NCBI RefSeq assembly: GCF_000186865.1
Contig: NW_008705599.1
Coordinates: 235,139-268,565, forward strand
Source of the DNA: Aureococcus anophagefferens
Lineage: Eukaryota > Sar > Pelagophyceae > Pelagomonadales > Pelagomonadaceae
DNA length: 33,427 bases
Direction of reading: 5' to 3'
Shown here piece by piece: positions 8,901-15,789 of this stretch (the first letter of the stretch is position 1; every line of letters starts with the position of its first letter). The notes beneath the pieces are model-generated. The model did no database searches, was not told the DNA's origin, and was given only the letters and a program-made list of their open reading frames with translations. A program made the translations under genes and the position numbers.

Positions 8901-9932
8901 TTGCATCGCGGGTCCCAGGAGCACACGGCGAAGATGCGCAAGGACGAGCCCAAGGACCCGACGCCGGAGGAGCAGCTCGTGATCGACGTGTGCAAGCGCG
9001 CGAAATATTTCTGCGCCGCCGGCGACCTGCGGTCGCGCGCGCTCGCGCTCGACGTCGTCGCGACGGCGGCCGACAGGATGCGCGACTCGCCCGAGCACGT
9101 GCGGCCCCTCGTCCACGACCTCTGGCCCGCGGTCGCGGCGCGGCTGCCCCGGGACCGGGCGGGCGTGGCGCGCATCTACGCGCGGGGCGGGCCCGACGCC
9201 GTGGCCGTGGGCTCGGCGCTCGACGTCGCGGCGGCGTTCGCGGCGGCCGTCGGCGACTTCCTCGCGTTCAAGTTCAAGGACGAGCTCTGGCCGAGATTGA
9301 AGCTGCTGCTGGACCCGCCGGCGCTCGAGGACGGCCACGCGCCGCGGAACCGCGACCGCGTCGTCGTCGCGGCCATGCGCTGCGTGCGGCGCTTCGCCGA
9401 CCGCGAGGATTGCTTCGACTTGGTGCGGCCCGGGGCGGCACGAGAGAGCGACATTCCCAACGTCAAAGGCTCCGATCTCGGCCATGTTCCACTCGTTTCG
9501 GCTGATTTTTGGACGAGCGATCATCTCTCGGAACGGTCTCGAAGCGTGGATGTTTTTTCCGTAACGCGCGCTCGCGGCACACTCGCGTTGAATCACTCTT
9601 TTCCTGCCCAGGTGCGGCCCGTCGCGTCGTCGGCCGCGCGCCTCGCGCTCCACCACGCGCCGCCGGGCTCCGCGGGCTCCCGCGCCGCCGTCGAGCTCGT
9701 GAAACTGGCCAAGTCCCTCGCGGCGCTGGACGCCGACGCCGTCTGGCTCCACTGCGCGACGCACCCGTCCGACGGCGCACCGGCGGACGCGCGGCCGCCG
9801 CCGCTCCCGTCCTGCGCGCCGCTCCCGGCGCTCGTCAAGGCGCCCGTCCTCCTCGACGCCGCCGTCAAGGCCGAGATCCTCGCGGCCCTCGACGACACGC
9901 CCTCGGTGCTCGCGAGCGCGGGGCTGTGGTAA
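5985..9932 (+). CDS. TELO2-interacting protein 1 (TTI1)-like HEAT-repeat protein
   Basis: A large all-helical protein of about 1230 residues in three exons: 5985 to about 6809, 6876-9422 and 9612-9932. TTI1 is a partner of TELO2 and TTI2 in the TTT co-chaperone complex, which stabilises PIKK kinases such as mTOR, ATM and ATR. The assignment rests on the order of TTI1-like segments: a core with LYPLLEKLASEAATSRQAAL, then LLAANMDYVVEAACRKLR (the family's N-x-DYLVD-type signature), then SLATPLLRDVVRNALRDVD. A C-terminal part follows with HVRPLVHDLWPAVAARLPRD and VGDFLAFKFKDELWPRLKLL. The start is the ATG at 5985. The exon 1 donor is not certain (candidates 6801, 6810 and 6819, all phase 0). Intron 2 is an introner with an exact 8-bp duplication, and removing it joins FDL to VRPVASSAARL. 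The name is a pattern-based call without a database search. Confidence 0.7.
6810..6875 (+). other. TTI1 intron 1, degraded introner remnant
   Basis: Exon 2 must begin at 6876, after TATATAG, and the exon 1 frame hits a stop formed by that same acceptor. The interval is short (66 bp if the donor is GTGTCG at 6810). It contains GTCGCTTCAAAGTGA at 6832-6846, an exact 15-nt match to the inner end of the introner at 16489-16503 (reverse strand). No target duplication is left. It is best read as an introner reduced by internal and terminal deletion; chance identity cannot be excluded. Confidence 0.5.
9431..9611 (+). mobile_element. Introner element 1 (family 1), intron 2 of TTI1
   Basis: A 181-bp element flanked by the exact 8-bp duplication GTGCGGCC (9423-9430 and 9612-9619). 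The intron is 9423-9611, GT-AG, 189 bp. The ends are imperfect inverted repeats, CGGGGCGGCACGAGAGAG against the complement of the right end (12 of 18 match). The shared core TTCGGCTGATTTTTGGACG is at 9497-9515. The element supplies the acceptor (CTCTTTTCCTGCCCAG) and the duplicated target supplies the donor. Its length is a multiple of 3 and it has no stop in the gene's frame. Confidence 0.9.
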
Positions 9933-9970
9933 GAGGGATCCAGGTTGAAGGGCACCTTGCACTCCTCGAG

Positions 9971-10090
9971 GAGCTCTTGCGGACAGTCGACGATCTTTGT
10001 CGCGTCCTGGCGCTTCGACCTCGCGCCTCGAGTGCACTCGAGCTCTTGCGAGACAGTCGACGATCTCACTTTGCGCTTCGACCTCGCGCC
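9971..10090. repeat. Tandem duplication with a 16-bp palindrome at the join
   Basis: Units 9971-10027 (57 bp) and 10040-10090 (51 bp) both run from GAGCTCTTGCG through CAGTCGACGATCT to GCTTCGACCTCGCGCC, with small indels between. The spacer holds a perfect palindrome CTCGAGTGCACTCGAG (10027-10042). The array lies just upstream of the ATG at 10112, so it probably forms the promoter or 5' UTR of that gene. It could carry repeated factor-binding sites. Confidence 0.75.
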
Positions 10091-10111
10091 TTGCGGCCCA
10101 CCTATCGTCAA

Positions 10112-10630
10112 ATGATTGCACGCCTGTTGTGCGCGCTCGTCGCCATCCGCTCAGATGCATTGTCAATGCATCCGCGGCGCGCCGTGCTCTCTGGCGCCTT
10201 CAGCGGTGCGATCGCGTCGCCGGCCCTGGCGCTCGTCGAAGGCGTGGAGATGCCGAGCTATTCTTCGCCGAGCGCCGCGGCGCCGTCGGCGGCGCCCGCG
10301 GCGGAGCTCAGCTTCGGCGAGAAGGCCAAGGCCGAGGGCCGCGCGCGCGCGGCCGCGAGAAAAGCCGAAGCCGACGCGGTGAAGGCGAAGCTCGCGACGC
10401 TCGGCGGCGTCGAGGGCCAGGTCTCGACGCCGGGCGGCGTCACGGCCGTGGAGACCCTCACGGCCGCCGACCTCAATCCCATCAAGATGAAGCGCGAGCC
10501 CGACCGCCGCGGCGAGGACGCGCCCGAGCCCGGCATCCTCGCCGACCTGCCCACGATCAAGTTCCAGATGAAACGCGCGCCCGGCACCGAGGACTCGGAC
10601 AGCCCGCAGGTGCTCAAGATGAAACGCTAG
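10112..10630 (+). CDS. Hypothetical protein with plastid/thylakoid-type leader (172 aa)
   Basis: An ATG-initiated single-exon ORF. The N-terminus has a short hydrophobic segment (MIARLLCALVAI) followed by HPRRAVLSGAFSGAIASPALA. The twin arginine, hydrophobic stretch and A-x-A end resemble a Tat-type thylakoid lumen signal, so a bipartite plastid leader is plausible. The mature part is rich in Ala/Lys/Glu (helical, FGEKAKAEGRARAAARKAEA), then VTAVETLTAADLNPIKMKRE, and ends with repeated K-M-K-R motifs (IKMKRE, FQMKRA, LKMKR). I do not recognise the family. The stop lies 36 bp from the stop of the convergent bS16 gene. Confidence 0.6.
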   Translation: MIARLLCALVAIRSDALSMHPRRAVLSGAFSGAIASPALALVEGVEMPSYSSPSAAAPSAAPAAELSFGEKAKAEGRARAAARKAEADAVKAKLATLGGVEGQVSTPGGVTAVETLTAADLNPIKMKREPDRRGEDAPEPGILADLPTIKFQMKRAPGTEDSDSPQVLKMKR

Positions 10631-10666
10631 TAAGACTAAAGCGACGTTACCACGTCGAAACCCGCC

Positions 10667-11080
10667 TCAGCAGCGGTCGAGGTCGTCGTCGTCGGCGCGC
10701 GCGGTTCGGACGAGGTCGCCGAGGCGGAACTCGTCGCCGAGCCGGAACTCGCCGACGGCGCCGACGAGGGGCATGAGCGAGGCGAAGGTCCGTCGTTGGA
10801 GCTGGACGGGCACCGGCCGCGGCTGCTCCGGCAGGATGCCCGCCTTGCCGAGGAGCCACGCGACCTTGCTCGACGGCTGCGCGCCGCAGGACATCCAGTA
10901 CTTGATGCGCTCCGTCCGCAGGCGCACCTCCTTGATGCCGTCCTTCGCGGGGATCGGGTCGTAGGTGCCGACGCGCTCGATGTGCTTGCCGTCGCGCCGC
11001 GCGCGCGAGTCGGCGACGACGATGCGGTAAAAGGGGCGGTGCTTGCGCCCGAAGCGCGCGAGGCGGATGCGCACGACCAT
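10667..11080 (-). CDS. Ribosomal protein bS16, probably mitochondrial (137 aa)
   Basis: The bacterial-type small-subunit protein bS16, which binds 16S-type rRNA during subunit assembly. The protein opens with [20 protein letters not shown], a near-perfect bS16 N-terminus, and continues with [24 protein letters not shown] and [22 protein letters not shown], all family hallmarks. The ATG at 11080 is chosen because it starts exactly at the family's usual N-terminus; the frame upstream has no ATG. About 45 residues after the core form an acidic/basic extension ending in DDDDLDRC. There is no obvious presequence, which is common for mitochondrial S16. A plastid role is possible. Confidence 0.9.
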   Translation of the reverse strand: MVVRIRLARFGRKHRPFYRIVVADSRARRDGKHIERVGTYDPIPAKDGIKEVRLRTERIKYWMSCGAQPSSKVAWLLGKAGILPEQPRPVPVQLQRRTFASLMPLVGAVGEFRLGDEFRLGDLVRTARADDDDLDRC

Positions 11081-11178
11081 GGATCGGCTCACCGGCGTGC
11101 ACGCGGCGTCGACGGTCCGCGGCGCCTCAGCTCGCACCAGCTCGTCGCCGCTGCCGAGTTGTTGACGCCGCCGCTGAG

Positions 11179-12177
11179 ATGTTGATGCCGTCGGCGGCCA
11201 AAGTTGCCCCGCGTGAGCGCACCGCAGCAGCGGTTGTGGGCAGGCCGGGAGCGCCGCGTCCCGGGAGCGAAATCATGGGCGTGGACCCGGCGCTCGCCGA
11301 CGACGACATGCCGACGCGGAGCGTGCTCGAGATCGTCGAGGAGGTCGCCGACGTGCCGACGGCGGGCGTGGAGTGGCAGGCCCTGTGGACGTCGGCCATG
11401 AGCGCCATGGTCAAGGGCAGCCAAAGCGGCGGCGGCGGGAAGCGCGGCGACCCGCCCCAGCGGCTGCCCCCGACGCGGCTCGCGCCGGGGCTGCCCCCGT
11501 CCATCAAGGACGCGCGCCACCCCTGGGCCGACGACGACCAGCGGCTTCCCGACGTCGACCGGCGCCGCCCTCACGACCGCGAGGACCCGGCCCGCGCGGC
11601 GCAGCAGCGGAGCCGGTCCGCGGCCAAGGCGCGCGAGGACCGCGCGGCGCCCGCGGCGGCCGACCGGCGGCCGCGCGACGCGGCCGCGCGCGCGCGCGCG
11701 GAGCGCGCGGCGCGCGACGACGGCGCGCGCTACGGCGCCGCGCCGCTGCCGCGCGTGAGCCGGCGGCCCGCGAGCGAGGACGACGGCAAGCCCGCGGCCG
11801 CGCCGGCGGCCAAGCCGGGGGCCTACCGCGCGTCGGCGACGCACGGCGCGCACCTCTACGGCCACCCGAAGAAGCGGGGCAAGCGCGGGAAGCCGCCGCG
11901 GGCCAAGGCCTACAAGCCCGTGCTCTACGCCGCGAACAACCGCCGCGAGAAGAAGGCGCCCCAGCCCGTCGACGGCAAGGACGTGCTCCTGCGCGACATG
12001 CTCGCGGGCGTCGACCGGCAGAAGAAGGAGAAGCTCCTCGAGATGCTCCTCGACATCGAGGAGGACCTCGCGGAGTCGCCCGTCTACCACGACCTGCCCC
12101 AGAAGAGCCTCCAGCAGTCCAACTTCCTCCCGCCGCCCGCGGCGCTCATCGTCGGCGCCCAGAAGCCGCGGCTCTAG
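11179..12177 (+). CDS. Basic low-complexity hypothetical protein (332 aa)
   Basis: An ATG-initiated single-exon ORF divergent from bS16, with about 100 bp between starts, so the two probably share a promoter region. Residues 33-75 include an acidic helical patch ([20 protein letters not shown]). The middle 120 residues are an Arg/Ala/Asp-rich low-complexity region. The C-terminal 110 residues look the most conserved: [40 protein letters not shown], then a leucine-rich helix [20 protein letters not shown] and a tail with [13 protein letters not shown]. It may be nuclear or RNA-associated by composition. I recognise no family. An alternative start is the ATG at 11275. Confidence 0.6.
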   Translation: MLMPSAAKVAPRERTAAAVVGRPGAPRPGSEIMGVDPALADDDMPTRSVLEIVEEVADVPTAGVEWQALWTSAMSAMVKGSQSGGGGKRGDPPQRLPPTRLAPGLPPSIKDARHPWADDDQRLPDVDRRRPHDREDPARAAQQRSRSAAKAREDRAAPAAADRRPRDAAARARAERAARDDGARYGAAPLPRVSRRPASEDDGKPAAAPAAKPGAYRASATHGAHLYGHPKKRGKRGKPPRAKAYKPVLYAANNRREKKAPQPVDGKDVLLRDMLAGVDRQKKEKLLEMLLDIEEDLAESPVYHDLPQKSLQQSNFLPPPAALIVGAQKPRL

Positions 12178-12220
12178 TAAAACCCACTTAGTATTATACC
12201 TATTCGGACATGGAATGTTT

Positions 12221-12317
12221 CCTGACATGAGTAGACCACGCCTCTCCTGTGCCCCGCCGGGGGGAAGCTATGACCTCAGGCGGGGGTAAGGGAGCGGCAT
12301 GGTCTACTCATGCCAGG
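12221..12317. repeat. 97-bp foldback element
   Basis: Nearly the whole segment is a palindrome. The arms at 12221-12247 and 12290-12317 pair at 24 of 27 positions and contain the perfect 13-mer CATGAGTAGACCA with its complement. An inner stem CCCCGCC/GGCGGGG (12252-12258, 12279-12285) encloses a 20-nt loop. It sits in the 166-bp gap between convergent genes, so both transcripts may carry it in their 3' ends. The outer ends are CCTG...CAGG, similar in style to the introner ends, but the flanks show no 8-bp duplication. It could be a miniature foldback transposon or a structured RNA or terminator. Confidence 0.75.
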
Positions 12318-12343
12318 TTGAGGTCTCGGTTGCATGAACCTCT

Positions 12344-13731
12344 TTACTTCCGCAGCCGCGCCGCGGCGAGCGCGCCGGCCTGCGCGGCGAGCGCCGCGGC
12401 GACGCCGAGCAGCGCGACGTCCGCGGAGAGCCGCGTCGCGACGACGTGGCCGACGCCGTCGCCGAGGGCCCGCAGCGCGCCGAGCGCCGCGAACGCGCGT
12501 CCGACCGCGCGGCCCTGGTGTCGCCTCGGCAAGCTCAGCGTCCCCAGCGCCTTGCCGAGCGGGTCCTTGGCCGCGAGCACGGCCTGCAAACAAATGAACG
12601 CCGGCGAGAAGAGCGCCGCGGGCGCGTCGCGCGCGCAGACGGCCAGCGCCGCGGCGAGCGCCGCGAGGACCGAGGACGCGCGCGCCATCGTCCCCGCGTA
12701 CGACGACAGCGACGGCGCGAGGCCGACGGCCGCCGTCGACGCGAGGCCCTCGAGGAAGTAGGGCCCCGCGAAGGCCGAGCCGCCCCAGCCGTAGAGGTCC
12801 CGGCCGTACAAGGGCCAGAGCACCGCGATCGCCGTTCGGCACACGGCGTCGACGAAGACCGCTCCGGCGACGACCGAGAATGGCCCCCAGCCGACGACGG
12901 CGTCGTCCTCGTCCTGCAAGAGGGCGGACGCGGGCGCCTTCGCGGCGACGTCCTCGGGGTCCTCCGTCGGCACGGGCGTCCGCGGGTTGCAGACGCCGCG
13001 GAGCGCCAAGAAGATGATCGAGAAACCGCAAAACAGCGGGCAGACGACCATCAGGACGCGGTACTGGCGCAGCGGCTCCGCGACGCCGAGCGCCGCGAGG
13101 ATCCGGACGCAGGGCACGTAGGCGCCCTTGCCCAGGATGCGCAGCGCCGCGACCTGGAACAAGAACGCGGACACGCAGGCCTCGCGGCGCGCCGTCTCCG
13201 TGTGTCGCGTCGCGTGGCTGAGCACCGACGTCCACAAGTTCGACGCGCCGAGGCCGATGATCAGGTTGCCCGCGTACAACCAGCCGAGGCCGCCGACGGG
13301 CGCGACGCCGCGGACGAGGCAGCCGAGCGCGCAGGAGCCTACCAAGCACGTCAGTGACAGTGTTTCATCGCTTTCCCAGTCAAATCTCTCGAAGGTCGTC
13401 ATGGCCGCGGACGCCGGCAGGAGCAGGCCGTGGCGACGATCGCCGGGTAGGCGCCGCGCGCGTCGACGACGTGGCCGTAGACCGGCGCCAGAACGACGTC
13501 GGGCCAGTAGACGACGAGCCCGAAGTTGCCGATGTCGCGCTTCGTCGCGCCGAGCAGCAGATAAAAGTAGGTTGTACAAGGATAGTGCAGGGCGCCGCCG
13601 AAGGACGCCGTCCAGACGCAGAGCATGGGCAGGCGCAGCGCCGGCGTGTGCCAGAAGCGCTCGAGCTCGCGCGCTTGCGTGAGCAGCGCTTCGCGCGCGG
13701 CGGCCGCGAGCGTCTTGGGCTGCGGCTGCAT
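12344..13731 (-). CDS. Major facilitator superfamily transporter (433 aa, 2 exons)
   Basis: A multi-pass membrane protein of the MFS type. Exon 1 (13731-13425) carries YPCTTYFYLLLGATKRDIGN, then a loop VYGHVVDARGAYPA with the D-x-x-G arrangement of the MFS motif A loop. Exon 2 (13338-12344) continues with ALGCLVRGVAPVGGLGWLYA, GNLIIGLGASNLWTSVLSHA, a polar central loop with an acidic run (about residues 220-250), and further hydrophobic segments to the C-terminus. Read without splicing the gene looks frameshifted. A GC-AG intron of 86 bp at an exact 8-bp duplication restores the frame (VATACSCALGCLVRG). The substrate is unknown. Confidence 0.75.
13339..13424 (-). other. MFS intron with exact 8-bp duplication and GC donor
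   Basis: The intron is 86 bp, lower in GC than its exons. The 8-mer GCTCCTGC (minus strand) occurs at both ends (13417-13424 and 13331-13338). The first copy gives the donor GC and the second copy follows the acceptor GGTAG. No GT donor gives the right frame. The 78 bp inside shows no similarity to the other introners and no good inverted repeats. Confidence 0.8.
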
Positions 13732-13935
13732 CGTCGCCGAGCAGCGCTTGGCTATCACAATGAATGTCGAGCAGCTGTGCTGGCTATCCGACGGGCGCCA
13801 TGCGCCATGGCCGGCGCGGCAAAGAGTCAATGATGGGTTCAACATAAAACGCTGCCGCGACCTTGAAGCTCAAAACAACGCCTCAACCCGCTTTGATTTC
13901 ACGTGTTCTTTAGCGCGAGCCCCCGCCCCGAGGTC

Positions 13936-14901
13936 CTAGAGCTCCTTGCAGATGAGCTTGACGAGGAGCGCCTTCTGCGCGTGGAGCCGGTTCTCCGCCT
14001 GGTCGAAGACGACGGACTGGGGCCCGTCGATGACGTCGGCGGTCTGCTCCTCGCCGCGGACGGCCGGGAGGCAGTTCATGAAGATGGCGTCGGGCGCCGC
14101 CTGCGTCATGAGGTCCGTCGTCACCTGAAAGGGCATGAGCGCCGCGAGCCGCGAGTCGCGCGCGGCGCCCTCGATGCCGTAGGACATCCAGGAATCGGCG
14201 TAGACGACGTCGGCGCCGCTGACGGCCTCCTCGGCCGTCGCGCAGACGGTGACGGCGCCGCCGCCGGGCGCCGCGGAGAGCGCCGCGCACTCCTCGAGCA
14301 CCGACGGCTCGACGTCGAAGCCCTCGCCCGTCGGCCCGGCGACGCGGACGTCGAGGCCCATGAGCGCGCCCGCGCGCATGAGGTCGTAGGTCACGTTGTT
14401 GCAGCAGTCGCCGACGAAGGCCAGCGCCTTGCCGCCGAGCGCGCGCTCGACGTCCGGGGCGTCGCCGCCCTTGTGCTCGACGATGGTCTGCAGGTCCGCG
14501 AGCATCTGCATGGGGTGGGCGTAGTCGTCCAGGGCGTTGACGATGGGGATCGTCGCGTTCGCCGCGAGCCCCGCGATCTGGTCGCGCGACTTGACGCGCG
14601 CCGTCACCGCGTCGGCCATGCGGCTCAGGACCGCGCCCGTGTCCTCGTAGGACTCCTTGACGCCGATGGGGCTGTCGCCCGTCATGTAGGCGATGCCGTG
14701 GCCGCCGAGGCTCGTCATGCCCGCCTCGAGAGACACGCGCGTCCGCAGCGACGGCTTCTCGAAGAGCATGAGTAAGGTTTTCCGCTTCAGCGCGTCGTGG
14801 TAGTCCTCCGGCCGCGCCTTCATGTCCAGCGCGAGCCGCAGCACGCCGGCGACCTCCGGGCGCGTCAGGCTGCTAATCTTCGTCACGTGGCGGACGGCCA
14901 T
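13936..14901 (-). CDS. Ornithine carbamoyltransferase-like enzyme (321 aa)
   Basis: Transfers the carbamoyl group of carbamoyl phosphate to ornithine, giving citrulline (arginine synthesis and urea cycle). The carbamoyl phosphate loop is FEKPSLRTRVS (family S-T-R-T-R with Leu for Thr). DDYAHPMQMLADLQTI matches HPxQxLaD, and GDCCNNVTYDLM matches the GDxxNNV motif. The C-terminal loops differ from the textbook enzyme: DSWMSYGIE where SMG is usual, and FMNCLPAVRGEEQ where HCLP is usual. The sequence otherwise aligns along its full length. The ATG at 14901 is used; the frame upstream has only GTG. No clear mitochondrial presequence is present, so an upstream exon could be missing. Other carbamoyltransferases of the family (putrescine or N-acylornithine) are the alternative. 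Confidence 0.85.
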   Translation of the reverse strand: MAVRHVTKISSLTRPEVAGVLRLALDMKARPEDYHDALKRKTLLMLFEKPSLRTRVSLEAGMTSLGGHGIAYMTGDSPIGVKESYEDTGAVLSRMADAVTARVKSRDQIAGLAANATIPIVNALDDYAHPMQMLADLQTIVEHKGGDAPDVERALGGKALAFVGDCCNNVTYDLMRAGALMGLDVRVAGPTGEGFDVEPSVLEECAALSAAPGGGAVTVCATAEEAVSGADVVYADSWMSYGIEGAARDSRLAALMPFQVTTDLMTQAAPDAIFMNCLPAVRGEEQTADVIDGPQSVVFDQAENRLHAQKALLVKLICKEL

Positions 14902-15004
14902 GGCTTGCACTCGAGATTGCTCTCGCTATCGTCTCGATCTCGCGTCAAGTTGAGTGCCCTGTGTGGTGCGCAGGTCTTTGTTTCCCCAGAGCCCAGCCCG
15001 AGTC

Positions 15005-15754
15005 ATGATGGACGTGCGCAATAAGGCCACTGCGCCGGGCGGCGCGCTGGGTTTCGGTAGAAGAGATCGGGTGGTAGCGAAGTTGTGCCTCCTCGCTTTT
15101 ATTGAGCTGGACGGCGACGCGCATCGCACGAGACCTCACAGAGTCGGTAGACGATTCGGTAAACGGTTCTCAAAGGAGCGGCACAACCTAGATGCTGAAT
15201 TATTGTATGTTCTTAGCGATAGTGCAAACGTACTCGTCGAAGTGGTGGAGCGCAGCCGCCAAATGCCTGATGCCACACGCGTTCTTGCTAACCGCGGTTA
15301 CCCGCTGTGGTACGCGGCCTCCGAAGGTCTCCATCGCGTCGTCCAGCTTTTCCTAGGTCTCGGAGCTGAGGTCGACGGGCTGATGGACGACAGGACGGCT
15401 CTCCTGACAGCATCCTTTTTCGGCGAAGAGGATCACATCAAAGTTGCGCAACTTCTGCTCGAACACGGCGCCGACCCGACTTACGTCAGTCCTGACGTCT
15501 GGACTCCGCTCGAGGCCGCGCGGGCTCGCGGCGGCAAGGACGAAATGGTCGAGCTTCTCTTGGCGCAGCCTCGCGTCCGCCGCGCGCTGCGCAAACGCAC
15601 GTGCGCCTACTGCGAAGGCGAGGGCAGCATCGTGCAGCCCCCGTTCCAGGTCTGCGGTGGCTGCATGAGTCGCCGCTACTGCAGCCGCGACTGCCAGAAG
15701 GCCGCGTGGCGCAGCGGGCACCGCGCCGAGTGCATCTTCGTGCCGGAGCTGTAA
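15005..15754 (+). CDS. Ankyrin-repeat protein with C-terminal MYND zinc finger (249 aa)
   Basis: Begins at tandem ATGs (15005 and 15008). Residues up to about 60 are basic and lower in GC. Ankyrin units follow: YPLWYAASEGLHRVVQLFLG, then RTALLTASFFGEEDHIKVAQ and LLLEHGADPTYVSPDVWTPL. The C-terminus is a MYND finger: CAYCEGEG, CGGCMSRRYCSRDCQKAAWR, then SGHRAEC, giving the C-x2-C, C-x2-C, C-x3-C, H-x3-C ligand pattern. MYND domains bind short proline-containing peptides and are often found in transcription regulators or adaptors. The gene is divergent from the carbamoyltransferase (about 100 bp between starts), and its stop is 35 bp from the stop of the convergent megasynthase. Confidence 0.8.
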   Translation: MMDVRNKATAPGGALGFGRRDRVVAKLCLLAFIELDGDAHRTRPHRVGRRFGKRFSKERHNLDAELLYVLSDSANVLVEVVERSRQMPDATRVLANRGYPLWYAASEGLHRVVQLFLGLGAEVDGLMDDRTALLTASFFGEEDHIKVAQLLLEHGADPTYVSPDVWTPLEAARARGGKDEMVELLLAQPRVRRALRKRTCAYCEGEGSIVQPPFQVCGGCMSRRYCSRDCQKAAWRSGHRAECIFVPEL

Positions 15755-15789
15755 ATAAGCCCTCTAGAAGAGTTACCACCCCGGGGCAG

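Noticed and set aside
13399..13580. Frameshift in the MFS transporter
   Set aside because: A GC-AG intron between two exact copies of GCTCCTGC restores the frame precisely, so no sequencing error or pseudogene is needed.
14902..15004. Longer starts for the carbamoyltransferase and the ankyrin-MYND protein
   Set aside because: The upstream in-frame starts are GTG, not ATG; the first ATGs (14901 and 15005) are used instead. The same reasoning moves bS16 to 11080.
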